This document shows positions 1-7,819 of a stretch of 64,000 bases of DNA, piece after piece. Each line of letters starts with the position of its first letter. Position 1 is the stretch's first letter. The DNA is taken from contig JBAZOO010000014.1 of the NCBI GenBank assembly GCA_041648735.1, forward strand, positions 1 to 64,000. Reading direction: 5' to 3'. The notes beneath the pieces are model-generated. The model did not search any database and had not been told where the DNA came from. It worked only from the letters and a program-made list of their open reading frames with translations. The position numbers and the translations under genes are program-made. Source of the stretch: JBAZOO01 sp041648735. Its GTDB lineage: Bacteria > Verrucomicrobiota > Lentisphaeria > Oligosphaerales > CAITYL01.

Positions 1-35
1 CGCCCGGCCGGTCGATCCTGTTTTCAACATGGGGG

Positions 36-329
36 TCACCCACCCTTCTCGCCCTCAGTCAGCAGAAACACATGCCGCGCGAATTCCCCACTCCCCGCCG
101 TCCCAACGAAGCTGGCCTTCTCATCCCCTCCGTCCAGGGAATCCCAAGTTTCCCGGACCAGCACCGTGTACCGAATGCTGGTCTCCCGGCTCGTGTCCAC
201 CACTGCCCAACCAAGCAACTGGCCATCCGACCAGCCCACGCCGAGCATGTAGCAGAGCGCGCAACCCCGGAGATTCAACTGCGTGTCCCCGGAATCGTTC
301 AACTTGAACTCCCAGATCGCGCGCATCAC
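36..329 (-). CDS. hypothetical protein, 97 aa
   Basis: No family is recognised. The short protein begins MMRAIWEFKL and is rich in beta-type residues, with the Cys pair CALC near residue 25. Its ATG overlaps the stop of the upstream gene by four bases (ATGA), so it is the last visible member of a translationally coupled chain. GC-rich third positions match its neighbours, which supports real coding. Confidence 0.65.
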   Translation of the reverse strand: MMRAIWEFKLNDSGDTQLNLRGCALCYMLGVGWSDGQLLGWAVVDTSRETSIRYTVLVRETWDSLDGGDEKASFVGTAGSGEFARHVFLLTEGEKGG

Positions 330-973
330 TTACCCTCTCGGATCTGCCGAGCTCTCATGCTCGGGTCCACTCCGCGCAGAACTAGGGCGAGTACCTCCGC
401 CGCGGGGATGGTGGGCGAGATCTCCGGGGGTAACCCGCCATTCACGTGCACATCCAACCATAGCCTAGCCGCCCCCACCACCTCCAGGCACTTACCCAAC
501 GACTTGTCCTTCTCCGCCACCTCAGCCCGGACCCGCTTCAACTCCTCCAGCAGTCGGGCAACCCCGCCGGTCAAACCCGCAGGGCCATCCTCCCCAGCAT
601 GTTCGGAGACAAGCAACCCCACCGCCCGGGTCCCGTGCTTCACCCACGGCTTCCACTTCGCCAGCAGGTCTCGCGCCTGATCCAGACTCTGAATCTGCGC
701 GATCGCCGTAGGCCACGGATCCCCAACGCGCTCCCCAACCCCGGGATCTACCAGCCCGCGGGCTGAGAATGACGCTAACCAGGTGCCGACAAACTGGAGA
801 GCCCGGTCACTCGGCCAGAACGGGCTCGCACCCAAGCGGAAAGCCCGCTGGCAGTATCCTTGGAGGCACGGCCTGCTGCAGATCGACCGCAGTCGAAACA
901 ACCATCCCTCCCTGTGCGCTTGAGGGAGATCCGGATGCTTCCACTGAAGGAGCCAAGGCGCCGGCTTGCTCAT
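326..973 (-). CDS. hypothetical protein with coiled-coil segment, 215 aa
   Basis: Function is unknown. Near the N-terminus there is a cluster of Trp, Cys and basic residues (PAPWLLQWKHPDL, then two Cys in SICSRPC). The middle carries the pattern WPTAIAQIQSLDQARDLL. Residues about 135-165 form a probable coiled coil (LLEELKRVRAEVAEK). The gene is stop-start coupled (ATGA) to the following gene and lies two bases from the preceding one, so it belongs to the same operon. Confidence 0.7.
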   Translation of the reverse strand: MSKPAPWLLQWKHPDLPQAHREGWLFRLRSICSRPCLQGYCQRAFRLGASPFWPSDRALQFVGTWLASFSARGLVDPGVGERVGDPWPTAIAQIQSLDQARDLLAKWKPWVKHGTRAVGLLVSEHAGEDGPAGLTGGVARLLEELKRVRAEVAEKDKSLGKCLEVVGAARLWLDVHVNGGLPPEISPTIPAAEVLALVLRGVDPSMRARQIREGK

Positions 974-974
974 C

Positions 975-1232
975 CTACTTGACCTCCTCCGCCCGGCCCT
1001 CCAGGCAGACGGTGATCGACCCGGCCCGCACCTTCCCCGTCTGCCACTCGCTGACCTCCACGTGCACCCCGCGATCCGCCAGGTAGCGCGTCAGCCAGTC
1101 CAGCCACTCGGTCGTCACGTGGACGACCAACACCCCCGGCCGGCCGGGCACCCGCTGGTAGGCGATGGCCATCACCCGCTTCCGCGGCAGCTCCCTCGAC
1201 CACAGGCGGGCCCACCAGCCGGGGATCTTCAT
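975..1232 (-). CDS. hypothetical small protein, 85 aa
   Basis: The start was chosen at the ATG that overlaps the upstream TGA (ATGA). A longer reading in this frame would run into the upstream genes. The N-terminus is basic and Trp-rich (MKIPGWWARLW), followed by an alternating hydrophobic stretch (VLVVHVTTEWLDWLTRYL). No family is recognised. Confidence 0.6.
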   Translation of the reverse strand: MKIPGWWARLWSRELPRKRVMAIAYQRVPGRPGVLVVHVTTEWLDWLTRYLADRGVHVEVSEWQTGKVRAGSITVCLEGRAEEVK

Positions 1233-1459
1233 GGGAAGGTCTCCCCCAGCAACCCGCAGCGCCAGACCTCGCACATCGACTCCGGCACGGGCTGGCCGTT
1301 CCTGCCCTTCCCCAGCAGGATCTTCCGGGCGGCCTCCGCTATCAGCGGGTGGTCGCTGAACGCATGATCGCAAGCGGCCACCCACGCCCTGCTGGCCGCC
1401 CGGGCCAGCCGATCGTGGTCCTCCCGCGCGATCTTCGCCTTCTTCACCTTCTTCGCCAT
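1229..1459 (-). CDS. hypothetical basic small protein, 76 aa
   Basis: The N-terminus is lysine-rich (MAKKVKKAKIARE) and is followed by predicted helices (HDRLARAASRAW, PLIAEAARKILL). The basic N-terminus suggests nucleic-acid contact, but no family is recognised. It is coupled to the next gene through ATGA. Confidence 0.6.
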   Translation of the reverse strand: MAKKVKKAKIAREDHDRLARAASRAWVAACDHAFSDHPLIAEAARKILLGKGRNGQPVPESMCEVWRCGLLGETFP

Positions 1460-1471
1460 CGCCCTGCCCTC

Positions 1472-1990
1472 CTATGTGCACTCCTGCCAGTCCGTGAGCT
1501 TCGCCCGCGGGGGTTCCTCCTCCCCCGGGCGCCGTCTGCGCCGCCGGGGGGTGGCCACCACCGCCTCTTCCTCCGGGGTGGCCATCCACCGGACGAACTG
1601 GCCGACCACCATGACCGCCAGCACCTCCGCCTTCACCCGCACCTGCGGCTCCCCCGCGGGCCCGGGCACCTGGAGCTCGTTCACCACCTGCTGGACCGCC
1701 TGCACGAACTCCTGAGACCGACCCACCCGCTCCTGCAGCCGGCGAAAGGTTGCCTCCACCTGCTCCTGCCGGATCTGCACCCAGCGGAGCTCGTCCGTCA
1801 GTTGCCCCAGCCGGCGGCGGAGGGAACGGGTTAGCAGAACCATCGAAGTCCAGTCCTCCCCGCCGGGATCCACCCTCGAGGTGGCCCGGGGGCGCCGGCC
1901 GCGCCGAGGAAGCTCCTGCGCCGGCTCTTCCACCCCGCTGGAGGCCGACGGATCGTCGAAGAGGGTCTCCCGCTCGCGCTCGGTCGTCAT
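1472..1990 (-). CDS. hypothetical coiled-coil protein, 172 aa
   Basis: The start is the ATG overlapping the upstream TGA (ATGA). The N-terminal 45 residues are acidic then basic and look disordered (MTTERERETLFDD, then PRRGRRPRATS). Residues about 50-110 are heptad-rich (LLTRSLRRRLGQLTDELRW, VEATFRRLQERV) and probably a coiled coil. A basic RRRRRRP run lies near the C-terminus. A DNA- or partner-binding accessory role is possible; the family is not recognised. Confidence 0.65.
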   Translation of the reverse strand: MTTERERETLFDDPSASSGVEEPAQELPRRGRRPRATSRVDPGGEDWTSMVLLTRSLRRRLGQLTDELRWVQIRQEQVEATFRRLQERVGRSQEFVQAVQQVVNELQVPGPAGEPQVRVKAEVLAVMVVGQFVRWMATPEEEAVVATPRRRRRRPGEEEPPRAKLTDWQECT

Positions 1991-2244
1991 CCTTGGAACC
2001 CGTCCTTCCCGAACTTCAGCAAGAAGACCTCCCGCACGTCCGCCACCGCCCGCGCCTCCTGCGCGCTCGAGCAAGCGAGCGCCAACCGGTTCAGCAGGTG
2101 GAGCAGCCCGCGGCATTGCTTCCCGGGATCCCACCGCTGCGCCAGCCCGGCAAGCATCTCCAGGTCGTCCAGCACGTTCTTCCGCACCGCCTGCGTCAAC
2201 TCCGACAGCGGGATCTCCGTCTCCGGCACCAGCTTGTTCTCCAC
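1987..2244 (-). CDS. hypothetical helical protein, 85 aa
   Basis: Mostly helical by eye (LSELTQAVRKNVLDDLEMLAGLAQRW, read in parts). No motif is recognised. It sits between two operon members and is ATGA-coupled to the downstream gene, which supports translation. Confidence 0.6.
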   Translation of the reverse strand: MENKLVPETEIPLSELTQAVRKNVLDDLEMLAGLAQRWDPGKQCRGLLHLLNRLALACSSAQEARAVADVREVFLLKFGKDGFQG

Positions 2245-2247
2245 CTG

Positions 2248-2676
2248 TCACCTTCCCTTCAGCACAGACGACCACCGGTCCGGCTCCCACTGCGCGCCCG
2301 CCTTCACCACCCGGCGGGCCTCCCGCCTGGACAGCGCGCCCCACAGCACGCGCAGCCCCAACTCGCACACCCACAGGCGGCACGAGTAGGGCATAGCCGG
2401 CCTGGCCAGCCTGCACCCTCGAGCCCGCTGGTGCGGGCACTGGCCGGCCGGCATCCGGTCATCCGGGGGGCGGGGGAACGACAGGGGGAGGGCGGTCCCT
2501 TGAGGGGAGACCACCCTGTCCCACAGCTCAGCGCAGCACCGGCCGCACTGGACGGGGCAGCGCACCCCCTGGTTCTTCTCGCACACGGGGCACACCCGGA
2601 CGGACTGCCGGTCGAACGTCAACTCCTGCTTGGTCAGCAGGCCGCAGACGATGCAAGGCCCTTGGTTCTTGGCCAC
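2248..2676 (-). CDS. cysteine-rich zinc-ribbon-like protein, 142 aa
   Basis: The first 50 residues hold several CxxC pairs (CIVC, CPVC, then CPVQCGRCC), consistent with one or two zinc ribbons. The C-terminal half has further Cys (SCRLWVC) and many basic residues. Such small phage zinc proteins usually bind nucleic acids or proteins, but no specific family is recognised. It lies directly downstream of thyX. Confidence 0.65.
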   Translation of the reverse strand: MAKNQGPCIVCGLLTKQELTFDRQSVRVCPVCEKNQGVRCPVQCGRCCAELWDRVVSPQGTALPLSFPRPPDDRMPAGQCPHQRARGCRLARPAMPYSCRLWVCELGLRVLWGALSRREARRVVKAGAQWEPDRWSSVLKGR

Positions 2677-2679
2677 CGG

Positions 2680-3408
2680 TCACCCGCCCGCGCTCTCCGC
2701 CGCCGGCGGCAGGTCGAACAGCTCCGGCACCTCCCGGACGAAAGACCGGTGGATCTCCTCCATGACCTCCCGCATCTGCGGGTGAGCCGCCGGCGCCAGC
2801 CGCAGGGAGAACACGTGCATCCACTCCCGCAGGTTGGCCGTCATCCAGATCTCGGTCTTCAGCGCGGTGGGCAGCACCCCGCGGGCAATCTGGGGCTCGA
2901 TCCCGTGCTCCCGCTCCCACTGGTACTGCCGCTCCACCTGGGAGAACAGCTCCCGGCGGCGCTCCCGGAACTCCTGCCGGACGCCCTCCGGCACGCACTC
3001 GGCCGGGGGCAGCACGGTCGTGATCTCCGCGCCGAACTTGCCCCGGGTGTAGTCGCAGTAGCGGGTGCTCTCCTGCGCGAAGGACGCCAGCCGGTGGCGC
3101 ACCAGCTCGTGGGAGACCCCGCGGTCGCACACGATGCGCACGGACGCGAAGCAGTGCTCGAGCATCGCCCCGTGGCCGCGCTTCCGGAGCTCCTTCAGCA
3201 TGGCGGACGCCGAGCCCGGCTTGATCTTGTCCTCCGACTTGTAGCAGGTGCGGGCCACCCGCTCGATGAACTCCTGCGGGGTGGCATAGAACTCGTTCGG
3301 TTGTACCTGGTAGGCATCGAAGAACTTGGTTGCCTCTTCCTGAGAAAGCATCTCCGGTACCATCGGCATGTGAAAGAACACCGCGACCTCGGGCTCCCTC
3401 TCGTGCAT
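2680..3408 (-). CDS. thyX: flavin-dependent thymidylate synthase ThyX
   Basis: ThyX makes dTMP from dUMP using FAD, NAD(P)H and methylene-tetrahydrofolate, supplying thymidylate for phage DNA synthesis. The diagnostic ThyX motif RHRxxSxxxxS(T)R is present at residues 104-117 (RHRLASFAQESTRY). Upstream, MLEHCFASVRI fits the usual ThyX LEH segment, and the C-terminal half (TANLREWMHVFSLR) matches the nucleotide-binding helix. At 242 aa it is of normal family length. It is a cytosolic homotetramer in known members. It lies in the early operon among small unknown genes, as in many large phages. Confidence 0.96.
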   Translation of the reverse strand: MHEREPEVAVFFHMPMVPEMLSQEEATKFFDAYQVQPNEFYATPQEFIERVARTCYKSEDKIKPGSASAMLKELRKRGHGAMLEHCFASVRIVCDRGVSHELVRHRLASFAQESTRYCDYTRGKFGAEITTVLPPAECVPEGVRQEFRERRRELFSQVERQYQWEREHGIEPQIARGVLPTALKTEIWMTANLREWMHVFSLRLAPAAHPQMREVMEEIHRSFVREVPELFDLPPAAESAGG

Positions 3409-3417
3409 CGCACCCTC

Positions 3418-3846
3418 CTACCAACGGGCCCCGCTGGGCAGGCCCAGTTGCTGCGCCATCTCCCGCGCGCCGGCCACCCGGCACCACGCCGGGCGCTCGA
3501 GCAGGCGGAACCGGGCCTCGTTCACGTCCGTACCCGTCTGGAATGCTTGGTTGGCCGCCACGACTTCTTCCATCCCGGAGACCTGCGGGCCCCCCGGGAT
3601 CCGGCACATGCCGAACCAGTCCCCGGTCTCCCACGGGTAGGAGAACATGTGCAGGCCCCTGGGGCAGCCCCAGCACCTGGACGGCCAGACCTTGGGTATA
3701 CCGCCCTCCACCGCTTGGGGCTCGAGCGGGCGGGGCTGGAACCAAGCACGCCACCGCTCCCAGAGGGTACGCACCCCCGCCCGGCGCCCGAACCGGCGCA
3801 CGACCAGGTTGACCCGCCGCATCTGTTCCCAAGGCCTGCTCGACAT
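3418..3846 (-). CDS. hypothetical protein, 142 aa
   Basis: The start was chosen at an ATG close to the upstream stop. The N-terminus is strongly basic (MRRVNLVVRRFGRRAGVR). The centre has a CWGC pair and aromatic residues (CPRGLHMFSYPWETGDWFGMC), so four cysteines may bind a metal. No family is recognised. It lies just upstream of thyX in the operon. Confidence 0.6.
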   Translation of the reverse strand: MSSRPWEQMRRVNLVVRRFGRRAGVRTLWERWRAWFQPRPLEPQAVEGGIPKVWPSRCWGCPRGLHMFSYPWETGDWFGMCRIPGGPQVSGMEEVVAANQAFQTGTDVNEARFRLLERPAWCRVAGAREMAQQLGLPSGARW

Positions 3847-3851
3847 GGGAA

Positions 3852-4040
3852 TCACCTCTCCCTGGTCTCCGGGTACCCCAGGTCCCCCGCGGCCGTGCAG
3901 GCCACCCGGATCGCCGTGCTCCTGTCCTTGTGCCGAATGACGACCATCGGGGGGAGCCCCCGGCGGACGGAGATCTGAGCCAAGAACACTCGCCCGCTGG
4001 CCACCTGGTAGACGGTCAGCAGCGCCTTCCGCTTGGCCAT
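3852..4040 (-). CDS. hypothetical small protein, 62 aa
   Basis: The short protein (MAKRKALLTVYQVASGRV) has a beta-rich pattern. Its ATG shares one base with the stop of the upstream gene (TGATG), which fixes the start. Function is unknown. Confidence 0.55.
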   Translation of the reverse strand: MAKRKALLTVYQVASGRVFLAQISVRRGLPPMVVIRHKDRSTAIRVACTAAGDLGYPETRER

Positions 4041-4342
4041 CAGATCCCACCCCCGGGAGGCAACCGAGCCGGGGGGAGGGCACCCAGCACGTTCCGCAGC
4101 CGCTGCGAGCACTTCAGACGGGAGGCCTTGAACTCCTGCCACTTCTGGGCGGACCGAGCCTTGCGGATTTCCAGCTCCTGGCGATCGTTGTCGATCATCC
4201 GGTCCTCGATCAGCAGGTGGCACATCTCGATCCGGTCCTCCACCAACTGGGTCACCGCCGACTCCAACACCTGGATCCGCTGGATCAGCGACGGACTCCG
4301 AGAAAGGTTCGGCTCCGGCCTCTTCTTCGACTTCAGCACCAT
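4040..4342 (-). CDS. hypothetical helical protein, 100 aa
   Basis: The protein has a basic N-terminus, then a long predicted helix (IQRIQVLESAVTQLVEDRIEM), then basic helices (ARSAQKWQEFKASRL). It may be a coiled-coil oligomer. No family is recognised. Confidence 0.6.
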   Translation of the reverse strand: MVLKSKKRPEPNLSRSPSLIQRIQVLESAVTQLVEDRIEMCHLLIEDRMIDNDRQELEIRKARSAQKWQEFKASRLKCSQRLRNVLGALPPARLPPGGGI

Positions 4343-4345
4343 GGG

Positions 4346-4843
4346 CTACCCCCTCCCCTTCTTCCCCTTCACCCCCGCCTTTCCCTTCTTCACCGGCGGG
4401 GGATCGGCCGGCAGGCTCCCGGGGGTGGGCACGAGCTCCACCGCCATCTCACCCTCGGGCGCGGGCGCGGGCTCGGAGGCGGGCAGGGTGGGCATGAGCG
4501 CCATCTGCCGCTCCCCGTCCGTCAGGGGACGCCCCTCCAGCACCTCCCCCGTGTCCAGCCTGGCCACGTAGAACCGTCCGTCCTTGAAGTCCAGGACGGC
4601 CTCGCACCGGACCTCCCGCGTCTCCTGCCTGTCCTTCACCACCTTGGCCAGTCGCTTCGACTCCTGGCCCAGCCCCTTCAGCTGGTCCTTGTACTCAGCG
4701 GCCAGGCTCTTCGCCTCCGCCGTCAGCCGGTCGATCTCCATCCGGTAACTGGCCAACGACTGGCCGCGCGCCTGCAGTTCCTCCGGGGTGAGAATGCACG
4801 GCAACTTCCGCAGCACCGGCTTCTTCATGAACTTCTCCGCCAT
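4346..4843 (-). CDS. hypothetical coiled-coil protein with basic tail, 165 aa
   Basis: The start is at MAEKF, just after the stop of the upstream gene. Residues about 20-75 are heptad-rich (LTPEELQARGQSLASYRM, LTAEAKSLAAEYKDQLKGL). A small beta domain follows (VLDFKDGRFYVARLDTGEV). The tail is Pro/Glu-rich and ends in lysines and glycines. Function is unknown. Confidence 0.65.
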   Translation of the reverse strand: MAEKFMKKPVLRKLPCILTPEELQARGQSLASYRMEIDRLTAEAKSLAAEYKDQLKGLGQESKRLAKVVKDRQETREVRCEAVLDFKDGRFYVARLDTGEVLEGRPLTDGERQMALMPTLPASEPAPAPEGEMAVELVPTPGSLPADPPPVKKGKAGVKGKKGRG

Positions 4844-4847
4844 CGGG

Positions 4848-5435
4848 TCAACCGCCTTTCTGGCAGACCACCTGCTGGGCGGTCGCCGCCTGTTGTTCTC
4901 GAGCTTCCCGCGCCCACCTGGCCTCCCAGACGGGCCAGTCCACCCACCAGCCACCGCCCTCCCGGAAGGGCACCTGGATGGCCGGCGCGATGGGGGAGGC
5001 CTGCACCTGCAACTGAGCTCGCGCCAACCGAACGGCCTCCCGGTCGGTCTCCGCGCTGGCCACAGGCCTCCCCTGGGGCCCGCGGTCGAACGCCCAGATC
5101 ACCCACCGGCGCTCCTGGCTGGAGACGAACCGGAGGGCGAGCTCCTGCAGGCGCTCCGCCTTCTCCGGGCTGTCCGGCTCTCGGCTGGCCAACCGGTTCT
5201 CCCGCTCCAGCTCGCTGGTCATCCGCATCAGCAGCGACCCCAGCGCGGACGCCTCTTCTCTCTTCAGGGAGATCCGCCAGTGCTCCCCCGTCTGCGGATC
5301 CACGAACCCCACGTGGCCCGGATCGGTGAACAGCACGTCCCACTCGGGCACCCATGCCCCTGCCGGGTCCGACCCGGGTACCGAAATGATCCCCGTGATC
5401 TCCGGGTCCTTGATCTCGCTGATCTCGCGTGTCAT
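4848..5435 (-). CDS. hypothetical protein, 195 aa
   Basis: The start was placed at the ATG (MTREIS) that overlaps the TGA of the small membrane protein gene upstream. The sequence has an N-terminal beta-rich part (VPEWDVLFTDPGHVGFVD), a helix (EEASALGSLLMRMTSEL) and a Trp-rich C-terminal part (GGGWWVDWPVWEARW). Its plan of a short beta domain plus a helix with 'REEA' resembles the 288-residue protein encoded at 6097-6963, so the two may be related. No known family is recognised. Confidence 0.65.
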   Translation of the reverse strand: MTREISEIKDPEITGIISVPGSDPAGAWVPEWDVLFTDPGHVGFVDPQTGEHWRISLKREEASALGSLLMRMTSELERENRLASREPDSPEKAERLQELALRFVSSQERRWVIWAFDRGPQGRPVASAETDREAVRLARAQLQVQASPIAPAIQVPFREGGGWWVDWPVWEARWAREAREQQAATAQQVVCQKGG

Positions 5436-5587
5436 CCTCTCCTCCACGCGCGCTCCGCGCGCCTTCGGTCACGCCACCGACGAACATTTCCACGCACAGC
5501 GCTGATCACGCTGGCCAGCAGCACAACCGCGCTCAACGCGCAAGCCGCATCGAGCACCACGTACAGGCAAGTAGACCACCACTCCAT
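5432..5587 (-). CDS. small single-pass membrane protein, 51 aa
   Basis: The 51-residue frame starts MEWWSTCLYVV and has one hydrophobic segment of about 25 residues (CALSAVVLLASVISAV) followed by a very basic C-terminus (RRWRDRRRAERAWRR). This suggests one membrane span with the C-terminus inside the cell. The start shares one base with the upstream stop (TGATG) and the stop overlaps the downstream ATG (ATGA), so it exactly fills the gap between two genes. Function is unknown; it could act on the envelope or anchor a complex. Confidence 0.6.
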   Translation of the reverse strand: MEWWSTCLYVVLDAACALSAVVLLASVISAVRGNVRRWRDRRRAERAWRRG

Positions 5588-6093
5588 CACCCACCACCCG
5601 CCTGCTTAGCAAGCAACGTCCGCCAGTGCTGCACCCACTGCTGGACGACCTTCCTCAGATCCACCGTGCTCGTCCGCCGGGCGTCGTGGTGGAGCAGGAG
5701 CGCCTTCTCCCTCTCCCGCTCGTCCGGGATAGCCCCCAGCATGAACTCCAAGCTCTCCCGCTGTGAGGGAGATCCGATCAGCAGGGACTCCCCGACGGCC
5801 ACCAGCTCCACCAGGTGAGAACGCACGAACTCCCCGAGGGGCTCGCTGATCCCGTGATCGGCCTTGAACTGCTCGATCCACCGGTCAAAGTCCTCTTCCT
5901 TGCAAAGCAGGAACACCGGCACCAACGTCTTCCCCGTCTGCACGTTCTTCAGCCCGTACCGACCTTCCCCGACCAGCAGGATGAGCACACCGGCCACCGC
6001 CGCTTTCCCGCGCACCGTGTACGGGTCGTGCGGGTTGCTGACCTCCCACAGGGGGAGCACTTCGGACTGATCAGCCGGTGGTTGGATGCACAT
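5587..6093 (-). CDS. hypothetical protein, 168 aa
   Basis: The first half is beta-rich (GKAAVAGVLILLVGEGRYGL) and the second half helical (EEDFDRWIEQFKADHGI, KVVQQWVQHWRTLLAKQ). No catalytic motif or family is recognised. It is tightly spaced within the operon. Confidence 0.6.
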   Translation of the reverse strand: MCIQPPADQSEVLPLWEVSNPHDPYTVRGKAAVAGVLILLVGEGRYGLKNVQTGKTLVPVFLLCKEEDFDRWIEQFKADHGISEPLGEFVRSHLVELVAVGESLLIGSPSQRESLEFMLGAIPDEREREKALLLHHDARRTSTVDLRKVVQQWVQHWRTLLAKQAGGG

Positions 6094-6096
6094 GGG

Positions 6097-6963
6097 TCAC
6101 CCTTTCGCCCGCAGGTGCGCGCGGAGCAGCTCGAGCACCTCGCAGGCCAAGGGGCCCACCGACATCGCCTGCCGGCCCAAGACCGCCACCGCGCACTCGC
6201 GCACCCCTGACCCCTGGTTGAACCCCCGGGCGCTCGGAACGTACCAAGGGCACCTGTCCCCCTGGCACATACCACCGTCCGGGTTCTGGTCCAGCGGACA
6301 GATGGCCCACTCGCCTCGGTCCGTACGCACCTTCGCCCCCGACGGCGGGGAGGGCAGGGAAGAAGGCGGGAGCTCCACCGGCAGATCCTCCCCCGTGGCC
6401 GACCGAGAAGCCGGGGGCGGGAGCACGGGAGCGGGAGAGGGAGAAAGCAGCGGCGTCATCTTGTCCACCAACGACCGCAACTGCTGCAGCTCCTCCACCG
6501 CGCGCTTGACCAGAGGGATCGGTGGTTCGGTCGGGTTGCCTCCCAGGTACTCGGCCATCACACGGCGCTCCTCCAGCAAGTTCCTCCGGGCGTACTGGGC
6601 GGCCGACATCTCCGAATCCAGCCTTGCGATCCACTCCGCCGTCGTCTCTTCCTCACGGGCTCCGTACTTCTCGCGCAACTGAAGAATACCCTTCTGCTCG
6701 TTCTCGACCAGCGACTTCAATTGCAGTTCCCGGGCCTGCATGTTCCTCAGCAACCTGTGCACCACCTGGGCATCCTCCCGGCTGAAGAGGATCGTGTACT
6801 CCGACCCGTCGGGAAGACGCACGGAGATCCCGTAGTCGGTCGGCCCCACGAAATTGTTAGGGTCCTTCTTCGAGGGGAGCCCGATCTCCGCGTCCCTGTC
6901 CCACCACGCCGTCCACGCCCACGGCTTCTTCTCCGTCCGCTCCTGCTTCTTCTCGTCGGTCAT
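6097..6963 (-). CDS. hypothetical protein with C-terminal four-Cys motif, 288 aa
   Basis: Three parts are visible. Residues 1-70 form a small beta domain (SVRLPDGSEYTILFSRED). Residues 70-165 are a long coiled coil (LLRNMQARELQLKSLVE, AQYARRNLLEERRVM). After a Pro/Ser linker, a C-terminal cluster of four cysteines follows in CPLDQN, MCQGDRCPW and RECA. That last pattern resembles small phage zinc or metal domains of the form C-x(n)-C-x(3)-CPW-x(n)-C. Role unknown. Confidence 0.65.
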   Translation of the reverse strand: MTDEKKQERTEKKPWAWTAWWDRDAEIGLPSKKDPNNFVGPTDYGISVRLPDGSEYTILFSREDAQVVHRLLRNMQARELQLKSLVENEQKGILQLREKYGAREEETTAEWIARLDSEMSAAQYARRNLLEERRVMAEYLGGNPTEPPIPLVKRAVEELQQLRSLVDKMTPLLSPSPAPVLPPPASRSATGEDLPVELPPSSLPSPPSGAKVRTDRGEWAICPLDQNPDGGMCQGDRCPWYVPSARGFNQGSGVRECAVAVLGRQAMSVGPLACEVLELLRAHLRAKG

Positions 6964-6966
6964 CGG

Positions 6967-7179
6967 TCACCCCCCGATCCGGCGTGGGATTACACCCGAC
7001 TCCGCCAACCGGCCCAGCAGTTCGATCTCGGGATCCTCCGGCAGTAGGGGCTCGGGGAAATCGATCACGGTCCCCCCGGCCGCCTGCCGCTCGGCCGACA
7101 TCCGGCTGAACTCCTGCCGGGCCTCCCGCCTCTGCGCCTTCCTCTCCTTCCGCCTGCGCTTCTCCCTCGCCTTCCCCAT
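6967..7179 (-). CDS. hypothetical highly basic protein, 70 aa
   Basis: The first 30 residues are almost all Lys, Arg and Glu (GKAREKRRRKERKAQRREAR), suggesting a helix that binds nucleic acid. The C-terminal half is acidic and hydrophobic. It is the first gene behind the promoter-like element at 7188-7215 and has a perfect AGGAGG ribosome binding site. Confidence 0.65.
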   Translation of the reverse strand: MGKAREKRRRKERKAQRREARQEFSRMSAERQAAGGTVIDFPEPLLPEDPEIELLGRLAESGVIPRRIGG

Positions 7180-7187
7180 GTGCCTAG

Positions 7188-7215
7188 CACCTCCTACTCA
7201 GATATAACGCGCGAG
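7188..7215 (-). promoter_or_regulatory. promoter-like element, copy 1, with ribosome binding site
   Basis: On the minus strand this reads CTCGCGCGTTATA, then about five bases, then GAGTAGGAGGT. It matches four other sites in the window (21747, 34448, 35990 and 36621). GTTATA may serve as a -10 box; if so the transcript would begin almost at the ribosome binding site. Confidence 0.55.
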
Positions 7216-7219
7216 AAGA

Positions 7220-7474
7220 TCACCCCGTAGATTCTGGGTCATCTCTGGGCGAGGAATCCGAGGTATCTTCAGGTTCATCAAGGATTTCCGCGCAACCGCG
7301 TACTTCACGGAGCTGAAGACGGCCAAACCAACTTTTCGCCCCCGGCCCCTCCGGCCTGTCCGGCACCCGCTTCTCCCCGCACAGGCACACCCGTTGCCCG
7401 GGGGAGAACCGATGGATCACCACCTTCAGCTGGACATCCCACTTGCACCCGCGTTTTCCTCGAGGCCTACCCAC
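7220..7474 (-). CDS. hypothetical protein with CxC motif, 84 aa
   Basis: The protein has a basic N-terminus (MGRPRGKRGCKWD), a central CLCGEK motif and an acidic C-terminus (DEPEDTSDSSPRDDPE). The Cys residues could form a small metal site. It is the last gene before the promoter-like element and may end a transcription unit. Function unknown. Confidence 0.5.
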   Translation of the reverse strand: MGRPRGKRGCKWDVQLKVVIHRFSPGQRVCLCGEKRVPDRPEGPGAKSWFGRLQLREVRGCAEILDEPEDTSDSSPRDDPESTG

Positions 7475-7480
7475 GGCAGG

Positions 7481-7819
7481 CTACCCCGAGATCAGCGTCG
7501 GGCCGACGGTGGGGAGCAACAGCATGGCGCACTGACGATGGATGTCCGTGAACGCCCGGTCGGACAACCGGCCGGCCAGGCGGAGAGCTCGGGCCGCCCC
7601 GTCCAGTTGCCCCTGCTTCACCAGGAAGGTCCAGAACACCCGCTGGCTCGGCAGGTCGCCCGTCCGGCGGATCAGCGACGCCCGGTCGCACGCATCCCGG
7701 GCCGCCCGGAGCTCGCGGAGGAGGCCCTCCAGGTAGTTGATCGCCTGCTCCTCCGTCTCCAGCCGGCCCTGGGCGGGAGCAGTCGCCCGCGCATCCGCCT
7801 CCACCACCGGGTCAGCCAT
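7481..7819 (-). CDS. hypothetical helical protein, 112 aa
   Basis: The start at MADPVV was chosen because GGGGGAG lies about seven bases upstream. An ATG 15 bases further upstream is also possible. The protein is mostly helical (EEQAINYLEGLLRELRAARD). It overlaps the end of the upstream gene by eight bases. No family is recognised. Confidence 0.6.
   Translation of the reverse strand: MADPVVEADARATAPAQGRLETEEQAINYLEGLLRELRAARDACDRASLIRRTGDLPSQRVFWTFLVKQGQLDGAARALRLAGRLSDRAFTDIHRQCAMLLLPTVGPTLISG

Noticed and set aside
1750..3978. 742-codon open frame on the plus strand
   Set aside because: It is antisense to ThyX and its neighbours, with low-complexity Pro/Arg composition and no domain. It is an artefact of high GC.
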